This document shows positions 44,962 to 53,887 of a stretch of 64,000 nt of DNA, piece by piece. Positions within the stretch are counted from its first letter, which is position 1; each line of letters opens with the position of its first letter. Both the position numbers and the translations under genes were made by a program. The notes under the pieces were generated by a model. The model did not search any database. It saw only the letters and a list, made by a program, of their open reading frames with translations, and had not been told where the DNA came from. Source of the DNA: Paenibacillus planticolens (GTDB lineage Bacteria > Bacillota > Bacilli > Paenibacillales > NBRC-103111); contig NZ_WHNZ01000061.1 in NCBI RefSeq assembly GCF_013141725.1, positions 62,001 to 126,000 on the forward strand, read 5' to 3'.

Positions 44962-46056
44962 CTAATTCGTCTTGCCCTTCATTTTATATACATACGCCAA
45001 TACTTCTGCGACAGCCTGGAACAGGTCGGCTGGAATGGAGTCTCCGATTTCCACCTGGGCAAAGATCGCTCGAGCAAGTGGTTTGTTTTCCATCGTCATG
45101 ACACCGTTTTGCTTGGCAACTTCTTTAATTTTCAAAGCAACGTAGTCCGCGCCTTTCGCAATGACGGTTGGAGCTTGCATATTGGTGGAATCATATTTCA
45201 GAGCAACAGCAAAGTGTGTTGGATTCGTGATAATGACATCCGCTTTGGGAACTTCCTGCATCATCCGCTGCATGGCCATCTGACGCTGCTTGGCACGGAT
45301 CTTCCCTTTGATAAGAGGATCCCCTTCGCTCTTCTTGTATTCGTCTTTAATGTCCTGCTTAGACATTTTAAGACTCTTCTCGTATTCATACTTTTGATAA
45401 ATATAGTCAAAAATGGCAAGAACAATTAGTACTGCGCCTATTTTGATGCCCAACTTTAGCGTGACCGTAGCGATAAAAGAGAACGCGCTTTCCAAAGGCG
45501 TATGACCTAAGCCGAGCAGCTTCGCTTTTTCCCCCATCAAAGTCGTATATACGACGTAGCCGATAATGGTCATTTTCAAAGTAGACTTCAAAAAATCCAT
45601 GACCGAGCGTAGAGAAAAAATTCGCTTAAATCCCTCTAAGGGGTTAATCTTGTTGAATTTCATCATCAAGGGCTCACCGATAAACATAAATCCGATCTGT
45701 GCATAGTTCCCGATAAAAGCGATGAGTACAACAAGGAGAAAAATAGGCCCTAGAATAAACAACCCTTGTTTAAGTAAATCTACGAAAAGAACCTGAACGT
45801 TGCCTGCGGTAACCTCCATGGTCAGTTGATTCTCGTATACATTTCTGAAAATGTTGATCATCTTCTCTTTCATGAAGCCGCCAAACATAATGAACGACAA
45901 GAACGTAAAGAGTAAAATGAGCGCCGCGGGCAAGTCCATGCTTTTGGCAACTTGCCCTTTCTTGCGTGCATCCTGTCTTTTCTTGGCCGTAGCAGGCTCC
46001 GTCTTCTCCCCAGCAAACCATTGCAAATCAAGTTGTAAACGCAGTTGTTGGGACAC
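44962..46056 (-). CDS. flhB: Flagellar export switch protein FlhB
   Basis: 364 residues, four membrane segments in the first 210, then a cytoplasmic domain with the NPTH autocleavage site near residue 277 (ITNPTHFAVALKYD). Cleavage switches export from rod/hook to filament substrates. GTG at 46056 follows GGAGG. No fusion with fliR. Confidence 0.96.
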   Translation of the reverse strand: MSQQLRLQLDLQWFAGEKTEPATAKKRQDARKKGQVAKSMDLPAALILLFTFLSFIMFGGFMKEKMINIFRNVYENQLTMEVTAGNVQVLFVDLLKQGLFILGPIFLLVVLIAFIGNYAQIGFMFIGEPLMMKFNKINPLEGFKRIFSLRSVMDFLKSTLKMTIIGYVVYTTLMGEKAKLLGLGHTPLESAFSFIATVTLKLGIKIGAVLIVLAIFDYIYQKYEYEKSLKMSKQDIKDEYKKSEGDPLIKGKIRAKQRQMAMQRMMQEVPKADVIITNPTHFAVALKYDSTNMQAPTVIAKGADYVALKIKEVAKQNGVMTMENKPLARAIFAQVEIGDSIPADLFQAVAEVLAYVYKMKGKTN

Positions 46057-46070
46057 GGCTTTCCTCCTGC

Positions 46071-46877
46071 TTAAGGAGACGGTTGCTGTGTTCCGCTAAT
46101 GAGCCCAAGCAACTTCTCCATGTTATCGAAAATGGTTGAGAATAAATATTGAAATTGCGATATTAATTCCGGAAATAGAACAACGAGCAAGAAAAAACCG
46201 AGAATCATTTTGAGCGGCGCTCCAATGACGAAAATGTTAAATTGCGGTGCCACCCTCGTTAAAAGCCCTAGCCCTAAATCTGTCAAAAAAAGAGCTGCTA
46301 CGATTGGAGCAGCGAGTTGAAAAGAAAGATAAAACATTTTGGCCAATGAGTGAAACAGAAAATCTGAAATTTGACCGTTGTAAATGCGAGTAAACAACTG
46401 GTTATCCAGCGGCACCCATTTGTAACTATCCATAATGGCTCTTAGGAGATAGTGATGACCGTCGAAAGAAAGAAACAACAAAACGGCGATCATATACTTT
46501 AGGTTACCTAGCATCGGCGATGAAGCCCCTGTCAAGGGGTCAATCACGCTTGCCATACTGAAACCGATTTGCATATCCATAAAAGAGCCGGCTGTTTGAA
46601 CGACGGTAAAAAAGATATAGGCGAGAAAACCAAGCAAAATGCCGATCAGCATTTCACGAATAATCAAAAGAACATATTCACCATCCATGGGAATGGGCTT
46701 ATCCAGCCCCATGCTCGCAAAAATCAGGAATGAGATGAATACGGAGAGACCGATTTTGAACATCATGGGAACATTTTTTGAAGATAAAATCGGCACTACG
46801 ACAAAGAATGATGTAATTCGACAAAAGATAAGCAAAAAAATAGGAATAGCCTGAAAAACTAATGTCATCGCGCTCAC
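46071..46877 (-). CDS. fliR: Flagellar export gate protein FliR
   Basis: 268 residues with about six hydrophobic segments and the family segment MQIGFSMASVIDPLTGASSP. It forms the export core with FliP and FliQ. The start is GTG at 46877 or ATG three codons later; the ribosome site overlaps the fliQ stop and does not decide. Confidence 0.93.
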   Translation of the reverse strand: MSAMTLVFQAIPIFLLIFCRITSFFVVVPILSSKNVPMMFKIGLSVFISFLIFASMGLDKPIPMDGEYVLLIIREMLIGILLGFLAYIFFTVVQTAGSFMDMQIGFSMASVIDPLTGASSPMLGNLKYMIAVLLFLSFDGHHYLLRAIMDSYKWVPLDNQLFTRIYNGQISDFLFHSLAKMFYLSFQLAAPIVAALFLTDLGLGLLTRVAPQFNIFVIGAPLKMILGFFLLVVLFPELISQFQYLFSTIFDNMEKLLGLISGTQQPSP

Positions 46878-46880
46878 AAC

Positions 46881-47150
46881 CTATCCAACGAATTTGTAAA
46901 GGTTGTTGAGTAAATTAAACGTAAAGTCAACCAACGTATTCATGATCCATGGCCCGAAAATAAGGATGGAAAGCAGTACGGCCACGATTTTCGGAACAAA
47001 AGCCAAGGTTTGTTCTTGGATCTGGGTTGTTGCTTGAAAAATACTAATGATCAGACCTACAACAAGTCCAATTACCAGCATAGGGGCGCTCGCTTTAAGC
47101 ACCGTATAAACAGCCTCACCGGCAATTCGAATGACAAATTCCGAACCCAT
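46881..47150 (-). CDS. fliQ: Flagellar export gate protein FliQ
   Basis: 89 residues, two membrane helices separated by the conserved loop with QATTQIQEQTLAFVPKI. It joins FliP and FliR in the export pore. ATG at 47150 follows GGAGG. Confidence 0.96.
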   Translation of the reverse strand: MGSEFVIRIAGEAVYTVLKASAPMLVIGLVVGLIISIFQATTQIQEQTLAFVPKIVAVLLSILIFGPWIMNTLVDFTFNLLNNLYKFVG

Positions 47151-47176
47151 TCAGGAAACCTCCGATATCTTGATCG

Positions 47177-47950
47177 TCAACCATAGCTTAGGAGTAATGA
47201 TCTCACCACAAGATACCAGCCATCTACCAATATAAAAAGTAGAATCTTAAACGGTAATGAAATCATAACAGGCGGTAACATCATCATCCCCATTGCCATC
47301 AACGTACTCGAAACGACCATGTCAATAACCAGGAACGGAATGAATATCATAAATCCCATCTGGAAAGCAGATTTCAATTCACTTATCGCATAAGCTGGAA
47401 CTAAGGAAGTAATCGGAATATCTTCTACGCCTGTTGGTGCCTTTGCTTTGGAGTAATCTAGAAATAGCTTTAAATCCTTTTGACGCGTATGTTTGAACAT
47501 AAACTGCTTCATCGGCAGTGCGGCCTTCTCAAAAGCCTGGGTTTGATTAATTTCCCCCTTTAAGTAGGGCTGAAGCGCCACTTGATTCACTTCGCCTAAA
47601 GTTGGAGACATAATAAAAAAGGTTAAAAACAGAGCGAGTCCGATTAGAACCTGATTTGGCGGCATCTGCTGGGTCCCCAGCGAAGTACGGACGAAACCAA
47701 GTACGATGACAATACGTGTAAAACTAGTCATAAGGATCAGGAACGATGGAGCAAGGCTCAAAACCGTGAGCAACAGCAAAAGTGTTACTGTATTGGAAGA
47801 TCCTCCGGCAGTCCCTCCGGTCCCAATATTTACGTTCAATCCTGGAATCGGATTGTTAGGATCGATCTCGGCCGCTGATGCTGACAAAGAAAGCAGGAAC
47901 ACAGAAACCAGCACAATCAGAAGTGTAAGAACTAATTTATTTCGTCTCAT
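47177..47950 (-). CDS. fliP: Flagellar export gate protein FliP
   Basis: 257 residues. Cleavable signal peptide (1-27), then SFTRIVIVLGFVRTSLGTQQ and the C-terminal helices with FKILLFILVDGW. The start overlaps the fliO stop as ATGA, consistent with the assembly role of FliO for FliP. Confidence 0.96.
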   Translation of the reverse strand: MRRNKLVLTLLIVLVSVFLLSLSASAAEIDPNNPIPGLNVNIGTGGTAGGSSNTVTLLLLLTVLSLAPSFLILMTSFTRIVIVLGFVRTSLGTQQMPPNQVLIGLALFLTFFIMSPTLGEVNQVALQPYLKGEINQTQAFEKAALPMKQFMFKHTRQKDLKLFLDYSKAKAPTGVEDIPITSLVPAYAISELKSAFQMGFMIFIPFLVIDMVVSSTLMAMGMMMLPPVMISLPFKILLFILVDGWYLVVRSLLLSYG

Positions 47951-48576
47951 TCATCATTCAACCGATCTTTTTGTTTTTGATCAGAAAGCCACTCTTCCAC
48001 ATTTCGGTTACGGTTTGTTACACGCTGCAGCTTATCATGAAACACTTGCTGAAACGTTGAAGTAATCTCTACGTCTTCTTCGATGTCTTTCTTTTTCATC
48101 GGCAGCTTACTAATCCACTTGCTAACAGTTCCGAACCCCATTCGATCATCCTGAGAAGCTAACATCAATTCAGTGATGTATGCCACTTCATCGGCGTCAT
48201 CGATTTTATCCAACAGTTGGATGTTATCTCCGACACCAACGACGAAGAGCGAATGGCCAATTTCAACGATTTGGATCGATTTATTTTGGCCTAAGGGAAC
48301 TCCGCCTAAAGAACGAATCGAGTTCCCGAACATTGTTCCCTTATTTTTCTTAGCCACGTATCTAATAAGTACATAGAAAAGGAGAATAATTAAAATCAAG
48401 AAAAATATGACCTTAAAAATCATGCCAAGCGTTCCCGTTGGATCGGCAGTCGGGTAATCCGATGCTGGAAGACCTTGTCCAGGTTCTGTTTCAGCAAAGC
48501 TCACGGACTTTGTATACAACAAAGCCGTTAAACTAAGCATACCTGTTAGCAGTCGTTTCGAGTGGAGTCTTCTCAT
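47947..48576 (-). CDS. fliO: Flagellar export assembly protein FliO/FliZ
   Basis: About 209 residues: N-terminal signal-like segment (5-27), one transmembrane helix (about 52-75, IFKVIFFLILIILLFYVLI), then a small cytoplasmic beta domain (GGVPLGQNKSIQIVEIGHSL) and a charged tail. It assists FliP assembly. ATG at 48576 follows AAAGGGAAGTG; a GTG two codons earlier would sit on that site. Confidence 0.88.
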   Translation of the reverse strand: MRRLHSKRLLTGMLSLTALLYTKSVSFAETEPGQGLPASDYPTADPTGTLGMIFKVIFFLILIILLFYVLIRYVAKKNKGTMFGNSIRSLGGVPLGQNKSIQIVEIGHSLFVVGVGDNIQLLDKIDDADEVAYITELMLASQDDRMGFGTVSKWISKLPMKKKDIEEDVEITSTFQQVFHDKLQRVTNRNRNVEEWLSDQKQKDRLNDE

Positions 48577-48622
48577 AGTCACTTCCCTTTCGGCTTATGC
48601 AAGACTCGACCGAAGAGACGGC

Positions 48623-48985
48623 TTAACCCAGAGTCTTTTTAATTGCTTCAATTACGCGGTCTGCCTGGAAAGGCTTAACGATAAAGTCCTTTGCACCGGC
48701 TTGGATCGCATCAATAACCATCGCTTGCTGACCCATCGCGGAACACATAATCACTTTTGCATTAGGTTCGATTTTTTTAATTTCTTTTAATGCTTGAATC
48801 CCGTCCATCTCCGGCATTGTAATATCCATTGTAATCAGGTCCGGTTTCAACTCTTTGTATTTCTCGATCGCTTGTGCGCCGTCATTTGCTTCTCCACAAA
48901 CCTCGTAACCATTTTTCGTTAAAATATCTCGAATCATCATTCTCATAAATGCAGCATCATCAACAATCAAAATACGGTTAGCCAT
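48623..48985 (-). CDS. cheY: Chemotaxis response regulator CheY
   Basis: 120-residue single receiver domain; acid pocket DD at 9-10, phosphorylation site Asp54 (ITMDITMPEMDG) and the conserved Lys in VKPF. In Bacillus-type chemotaxis CheY-P binds the switch and promotes smooth swimming. It lies between fliY and fliO in the switch/export part of the operon. Confidence 0.96.
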   Translation of the reverse strand: MANRILIVDDAAFMRMMIRDILTKNGYEVCGEANDGAQAIEKYKELKPDLITMDITMPEMDGIQALKEIKKIEPNAKVIMCSAMGQQAMVIDAIQAGAKDFIVKPFQADRVIEAIKKTLG

Positions 48986-49011
48986 GAATAAAGTCCCCCT
49001 AAAAAATTAAA

Positions 49012-50319
49012 TTATTGTAACTTTTGAATTCGTTCCCATTGGTTGACAATGTCGGTTACTCGAACCCCAAAGTTTTCATCGATGACAACGACTTCACCCT
49101 TGGCAATCAGCTTATTATTCACTAAGATGTCTACCGGCTCACCTGCCAGCTTATCCAATTCGATAATCGATCCCTGGGACAATTCCAAGATATCTTTAAT
49201 CACCTTGTGCGTTCTGCCTAATTCTACAGTTACCTTGAGAGGTATATCCAGTAGTAAATTTAGGTTCGTATCATCCGTATGACCTAATGCGCCTGTCTGC
49301 AAATTCCCAAACTGAACGGGTTGCACATTCACATTGCGATTAGGCATCCCGCCGTACGCAGCAGGTGGTTGCCCATACATCGGTTGTTGCGGCGGATACA
49401 TCGGCTGTCCCATCGGTGGCTGCATTGGCGGTTGCATTGGCGGTTGCATTGGCGGTTGCATAGGCTGCTGGTACATCGGCTGTTCATACACGGGCTGCTG
49501 TTGTTGTTGATACATAGGTTGCTCATACATAGGTTGAGCAGCAGCAGGGGGCGGTGTATGTACTTCCTGGTTAGGAGCAGATGAAGGCGCCGGTGCTTGT
49601 GCAGCAGGTGCAACTTCCATCGAAGAATCGGAATCCCCACCCATGAGAATCGACACCATTTCTTTGGCGAAAGGAACAGGCAATAATTGCATGATATTAG
49701 AATCAATAAGGTCGCCAATGATGAGTCGGAACGATATCTTTATAAATACGTCCTCGTCGGGTAGTTTTCCTTCTCCTTTCGACAAATTTAATATGTCGAT
49801 TCCTGGAGGAGAGATATTGACAAAACGATTAAATATGGTAGACATCGACGTCGCCGAAGATCCCATCATTTGATTCATCGCTTCTTGCACAGCACTAATG
49901 TGAATTTCGCTAAGCGTTTCATCCCCGCCGGTTCCGTCTCCACCCATCATTAAGTCAGCAATGACTTGGGCATCGCGCGTTTTGATCACCAGCAAGTTAA
50001 TGCCGTCGAAGCCATCCACATAGTTGACATGCACAGCTACGTGCGGTTTTGGAAACTGCTCTTGCAGTTCTTCTTTACTGATAATGGAAACCATCGGCGT
50101 CGTTATATCGACTTTTTTACCGAGCAAAGTAGAAAGTGCTGTAGCTGCACTGCCAAATGTAATATTACCAATTTCACCAAGTGCGTCTTGTTCTAATGAA
50201 GATAAAAAATCTTCAACTTGAGGAGGCCCTTGAAAAGAAGAGGCTGAACTATCTTCCGAAGATTGTCTCAACAAAGCATCGATCTCTTCCTGGGACAAAT
50301 AATCTCTGTTATTCGTCAT
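49012..50319 (-). CDS. fliY: Motor-switch phosphatase FliY
   Basis: About 435 residues. It begins with a CheY-P binding peptide (YLSQEEIDALL), then a CheC-like phosphatase domain with two E..N helices (about 40-65 and 135-165), then a Pro/Gln/Met/Tyr-rich linker (about 225-325), and ends with a FliN domain. It is part of the C-ring and dephosphorylates CheY-P. ATG at 50319 follows AAGGAGAAG and overlaps the end of fliM; an upstream in-frame ATG at 50337 lies on that site. Confidence 0.95.
   Translation of the reverse strand: MTNNRDYLSQEEIDALLRQSSEDSSASSFQGPPQVEDFLSSLEQDALGEIGNITFGSAATALSTLLGKKVDITTPMVSIISKEELQEQFPKPHVAVHVNYVDGFDGINLLVIKTRDAQVIADLMMGGDGTGGDETLSEIHISAVQEAMNQMMGSSATSMSTIFNRFVNISPPGIDILNLSKGEGKLPDEDVFIKISFRLIIGDLIDSNIMQLLPVPFAKEMVSILMGGDSDSSMEVAPAAQAPAPSSAPNQEVHTPPPAAAQPMYEQPMYQQQQQPVYEQPMYQQPMQPPMQPPMQPPMQPPMGQPMYPPQQPMYGQPPAAYGGMPNRNVNVQPVQFGNLQTGALGHTDDTNLNLLLDIPLKVTVELGRTHKVIKDILELSQGSIIELDKLAGEPVDILVNNKLIAKGEVVVIDENFGVRVTDIVNQWERIQKLQ
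49415..49462 (-). repeat. 12-base tandem repeat inside the fliY linker
   Basis: Four head-to-tail copies of a 12-base unit (plus strand GGCGGTTGCATT, first and last copies with small changes) that keep frame and encode repeated MQPP. The near-identity at DNA level suggests recent slippage or duplication and possible length variation between strains. Confidence 0.85.
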
Positions 50320-51307
50320 AATCTTCTTCTCCTTCATTTACGATATCTGTAATCTGTACAGCCATCTTTCCTTTTAAGGTACCAGGGCTTCCGAGATATT
50401 TCAGCTTCTCGCCCACTTTGACTTGAAGCGAATCTTCGACGGATTTTTGCAGCGGGATAACATCGCCGACCGTTAAGCCAAGAAAATCTCGAATCGAAAT
50501 TTCCGACGAACCCAATTCTGCAATGAGAGGTAGCTTGGTTTTTTCCAAGCGGGATTGAAGTGCTTCCACTTCTTCAGGTGCTCTCGTCTTTTTCTGCGAA
50601 ACAAACCAATGATGCACAGAAAGTCGAGGCATAATCGGTTCGATGACGACATGGGGAATACATAGATTAATCATCCCTGTCGTATCACCAATTTTGGTAC
50701 TCAGTGAGATCAGTGCGATCGTTTCATTGGGCGAAACAATCTGCATGAACTGTGGATTTGTTTCCAGTGCCTCTAATCTAGGCTGAATATCGATAACTGT
50801 TTTCCAAGCCTCTTGCAGGCTGTCGAACGCCCGGCTAAATATGCGCTCCATCACAATGGTTTCAATCTCAGTTAAAGCATTAATCTTCGTAGGTGTTGTC
50901 CCAGCCCCGCCCAACAATCGATCTAACATCGCAAATGCAACATTGGGATGAACCTCAAGCACCATTCGACCCTCTAAAGGCTCCGCTTCAAAGATGTTCA
51001 AAATGGTCATTTTCGGGATCGAACGAATAAATTCATCGTAAGGCAGTTGTTCAACCTGAACTACACTAATTTGTACGAATGTACGAAGCTGAGCTGAGAA
51101 ATAAGTGGTCAAAAATCGTGCAAAGTTTTCGTGAATCCTAGTTAAACTACGAATATGGTCCTTAGAGAAGCGAACCGCTCTCTTAAAATCATAAGCTCTT
51201 ACTTTCTTCTGTGTCTCTTCTTTTTTAAGTTCATCCGCATCCATTTCGCCAGAGGACAATGCCGCTAACAAGGCATCGATCTCATTTTGCGACAAAACAT
51301 CAACCAT
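50309..51307 (-). CDS. fliM: Motor-switch protein FliM
   Basis: 332 residues: N-terminal CheY-P-binding motif LSQNEIDALLAAL (4-16), a CheC-like middle domain with the switch surface, and a C-terminal FliN-like SPOA domain. ATG at 51307 follows AAGGAGGTGA. Its 3' end overlaps fliY by 11 bases. Confidence 0.96.
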   Translation of the reverse strand: MVDVLSQNEIDALLAALSSGEMDADELKKEETQKKVRAYDFKRAVRFSKDHIRSLTRIHENFARFLTTYFSAQLRTFVQISVVQVEQLPYDEFIRSIPKMTILNIFEAEPLEGRMVLEVHPNVAFAMLDRLLGGAGTTPTKINALTEIETIVMERIFSRAFDSLQEAWKTVIDIQPRLEALETNPQFMQIVSPNETIALISLSTKIGDTTGMINLCIPHVVIEPIMPRLSVHHWFVSQKKTRAPEEVEALQSRLEKTKLPLIAELGSSEISIRDFLGLTVGDVIPLQKSVEDSLQVKVGEKLKYLGSPGTLKGKMAVQITDIVNEGEEDYDE

Positions 51308-51343
51308 TAGAGTCACCTCCTTTTAGCAAAATCAATAGCGAAT

Positions 51344-51829
51344 TTATTGAAGCACTTTATCAGTTATCCAAATTTGTTTAATCTTACCTTCGTGAAGCAG
51401 CGGGTTTAATTTATTCATTAGTGTTGAAATCAAAGTATCTGACCCTTTGCTTCCTTCAATTTGTTCCTTTGTGAGATCGCCCAGTGTTTGCACGATTGTG
51501 CCCTTCACTGCCGAGTCCAACAAGCTGTCAAATTCGGTCTTCCCCTTGGCGTTCTCTAATTCAAAAGCAAAACTAATTTTAATAAAATTCTGACTGCCTG
51601 ATAAATTGGTCAAAACATCTTTGATGATTGCCGTGTTGGCTTTAACCGTTTCGGCGGAAGGTGCTTTCGTCGGTTTTACACTTGCCACAGCATCTTGGGC
51701 CTTCGCCGCTGGATCACTCGATTGATTGTTTTTCTCCATGAAATTCCATAAGACAAAAGCCGCAGTCAAAATCAACGTAATTGCAATTAAAATCGAAACA
51801 ATCAGAATGAAAATTTTGTTCTTAAACAA
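51344..51829 (-). CDS. fliL: Flagellar basal-body-associated protein FliL
   Basis: 161 residues with one N-terminal membrane helix (about 5-27) and an extracytoplasmic domain that modulates the stator. TTG at 51829 follows GGAGGG at seven bases, directly adjoining the swrD stop. Confidence 0.9.
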   Translation of the reverse strand: MFKNKIFILIVSILIAITLILTAAFVLWNFMEKNNQSSDPAAKAQDAVASVKPTKAPSAETVKANTAIIKDVLTNLSGSQNFIKISFAFELENAKGKTEFDSLLDSAVKGTIVQTLGDLTKEQIEGSKGSDTLISTLMNKLNPLLHEGKIKQIWITDKVLQ

Positions 51830-52051
51830 TTACGAACCCTCCGCATCCTTTGACATAATTGTCGCTCGTACCGAGCCAATTTCCTGCATGTAGGTCCGCA
51901 CTAAGCTTACCACAACCTCTGCTTTTTCAAGAACTGTGATTTTTTTGCCTGTAGTCAATGTAATCATGGTGTCTGGCGTCTCTTCAATCAATTCAATCAA
52001 GATCGCATTAAGGACAATGGCTTTACCATTTAAACGAGTGAGAGAAATCAT
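51830..52051 (-). CDS. swrD: FlbD-family motility protein SwrD
   Basis: 73 residues. ISLTRLNGKAIVLNAILIE and the later TTGKKITVLEKAEVVV define the FlbD/SwrD family. B. subtilis SwrD increases flagellar motor power. It lies between flgE and fliL, as in B. subtilis. Confidence 0.92.
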   Translation of the reverse strand: MISLTRLNGKAIVLNAILIELIEETPDTMITLTTGKKITVLEKAEVVVSLVRTYMQEIGSVRATIMSKDAEGS

Positions 52052-52110
52052 CTTTCTCCTCCTGCATCAGGATAAGGGGAGACAAGCTCCCCTCGATCAT
52101 TTATTCAACA

Positions 52111-52932
52111 TTAACGTTTAAGATTTACAACCTCTTGAAGCACTTCATCTGAAGTTGTGATAATGCGGGAATTAGCTTGGAAACCACGTTGCGCAATAAT
52201 CATCTCTGTAAATTCACCGGTCAAATCTACGTTGGACATCTCCAGCTGTCCGGAGATCAGGGTCCCTGTTCCCGTAGTTGCATCCCCTGGAGCTACAATT
52301 TGCAATGCGCCCTCCGGGTTGGCATTTGCCGTCATACGATACAAATTGCCGCCAATTTTCTCAAGTCCTGAAGGGTTAACGACTTTAACGACACCGACTT
52401 TCTGGCCGGTAGCAACTGTCGCTCCTGTGGAATCAATCCCAATGATATCACCGTTTTGCGAGATGGAGAAAGAAACGATATCTTCCGGAATGACAATCGG
52501 CCCTGCCCCTTCAGCTCCCATAACATGAAGTCCTTCGGCATTAACAAGATTTCTCGAAGCGTCCAACGTAAAGTTACCCGATCTTGTCAAATAAGGCGCA
52601 TCCGTTTGTTCTGTCGTTCCAACAGCGAAAAATCCATCTCCGTTAATACGTAAATCCGTAACTACATTCGTAGTCATCGCACTTCCTGCAGTATGTACGG
52701 TGTCGATCGCAGCCAAACTCACACCCAAACCAACTTGCTGGGCATTCACCCCGCCACGGTTCTCATCTGCTGCACTTACCCCGGAAACCGTTTGGCTGAG
52801 AATGTCTTTGAACATGACACGACTACCTTTAAATCCGATCGTGTTTACATTTGCGATATTATTGCCGATAACATCTAATTTTGTTTGGAAACCACGCATA
52901 CCTGAAACACCAGAGTATAAAGATCTTAACAT
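52111..52932 (-). CDS. flgE: Flagellar hook protein (FlgE/FlgG family)
   Basis: 273 residues, N-terminal SLYSGVSGMRGFQTKLDVIG and C-terminal EMIIAQRGFQANSRIITTSD coiled-coil segments of rod/hook proteins. The length is close to FlgG, but the place after flgD and the likeness to the 264-residue B. subtilis hook protein favour hook identity; older annotations call this gene flgG. ATG at 52932 follows AGGAGG. Confidence 0.88.
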   Translation of the reverse strand: MLRSLYSGVSGMRGFQTKLDVIGNNIANVNTIGFKGSRVMFKDILSQTVSGVSAADENRGGVNAQQVGLGVSLAAIDTVHTAGSAMTTNVVTDLRINGDGFFAVGTTEQTDAPYLTRSGNFTLDASRNLVNAEGLHVMGAEGAGPIVIPEDIVSFSISQNGDIIGIDSTGATVATGQKVGVVKVVNPSGLEKIGGNLYRMTANANPEGALQIVAPGDATTGTGTLISGQLEMSNVDLTGEFTEMIIAQRGFQANSRIITTSDEVLQEVVNLKR

Positions 52933-53023
52933 CTTACTAGCCTCCTAATCGGATTAAAATACATCATTCATGAGCTGCTTCCATCGTTCCACAGCTCCAG
53001 GCTTCCTACGCGGTCGAGCCTGA

Positions 53024-53413
53024 TTAAGAAGAAATTATCATTGCACTGTCTATCTGAGTGAAAACATGTTCATTCATCGCGTTTCCGTCAAGTGCCGTCA
53101 CAACAGTCCGGTTAGGAACATTGACAATCAATGCATTCCCGCCTATAACCATCAATGCATCTTTAGCTCCCTTTGCTGCAACCTTATCGATTGCCTGGCT
53201 AAGCTTATCTAGCTGCTCCGGTTTTAGCTGAATGCCTCTTTCCTTCAGCCTGACCTCTGCGTGATGACTGAAACGAACCAATTGATCCTGAAGAAGTTTT
53301 TGAAAGCTCGAGTTGCCGGATAAAGATGCCGGCTGCTGTACAGGCGTTCGTCTCGCAGACGCAGGAGAAACCGCATTAGGATATAACTGTCCTATGGATA
53401 TTCTCTCTGTCAT
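53024..53413 (-). CDS. Flagellar operon protein of the TIGR02530 type
   Basis: 129 residues. SHHAEVRLKERGIQLKPEQL and the GGNALIVNVPNRTVVTALDG segment match the short flagellar-operon family found between flgD and the hook gene in Paenibacillus and clostridia; the B. subtilis operon has no counterpart at this point. The start overlaps the flgD stop as ATGA. The function is unknown; a hook-assembly accessory is the obvious guess. Confidence 0.8.
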   Translation of the reverse strand: MTERISIGQLYPNAVSPASARRTPVQQPASLSGNSSFQKLLQDQLVRFSHHAEVRLKERGIQLKPEQLDKLSQAIDKVAAKGAKDALMVIGGNALIVNVPNRTVVTALDGNAMNEHVFTQIDSAMIISS

Positions 53414-53853
53414 TGGGCTTCTCCGATATTCTCAATTTTCTTGAGTTTATCCAGAGAGATTTCCGCTCCCTTCACATTGGCATACTGGTTGCCTTCTTTG
53501 AACGAGATGGATTCAACAACGCCTGACTTTTCAACCGTTGCTCCTGAAGAGTCGATTTCATCCCAAGTGATCGATTTCCCGATCAAGCCTGAAACAAATC
53601 CAAGCGATTGCCGCATCAGCTTCATTTCACCGGCCATATTCGTCAACTGCTCTACGGAGGTGAATTGCGCCATCTGGGCGATAAACTCTTTATCTTGTAA
53701 AGGTTGTGTCGGATCTTGATTCTGAAGTTGGGTAATTAATATTTTCAGGAAATCGTCTTTCCCTAATGTATTGTTGTCTTTCTCTTTCGTTTTTGCAGTT
53801 TTCCCGGTATTTATTAAATCAGAAACGTTGCCTACAATCGGACTTGCAGCCAT
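53410..53853 (-). CDS. flgD: Hook-capping protein FlgD
   Basis: 147 residues. LGKDDFLKILITQLQNQDPT and the following FIAQMAQFTSVEQL are the FlgD signature. It is the short form without the C-terminal FlgD Ig-like and tudor domains, as in B. subtilis (about 140 residues). It scaffolds hook polymerisation. Confidence 0.94.
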   Translation of the reverse strand: MAASPIVGNVSDLINTGKTAKTKEKDNNTLGKDDFLKILITQLQNQDPTQPLQDKEFIAQMAQFTSVEQLTNMAGEMKLMRQSLGFVSGLIGKSITWDEIDSSGATVEKSGVVESISFKEGNQYANVKGAEISLDKLKKIENIGEAQ

Positions 53854-53887
53854 ACTTTCACCTCCAACCGCTTCGCATAAACTGTTG

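Noticed and set aside
49415-49462. Repeat array as a possible CRISPR
   Set aside because: Units are 12 bases, contiguous without spacers, and keep the fliY reading frame.
49329-49718. Second minus-strand frame through the fliY repeat, Arg/Cys/Asn-rich
   Set aside because: An out-of-frame reading of the 12-base repeats; composition is implausible and it is entirely inside fliY.
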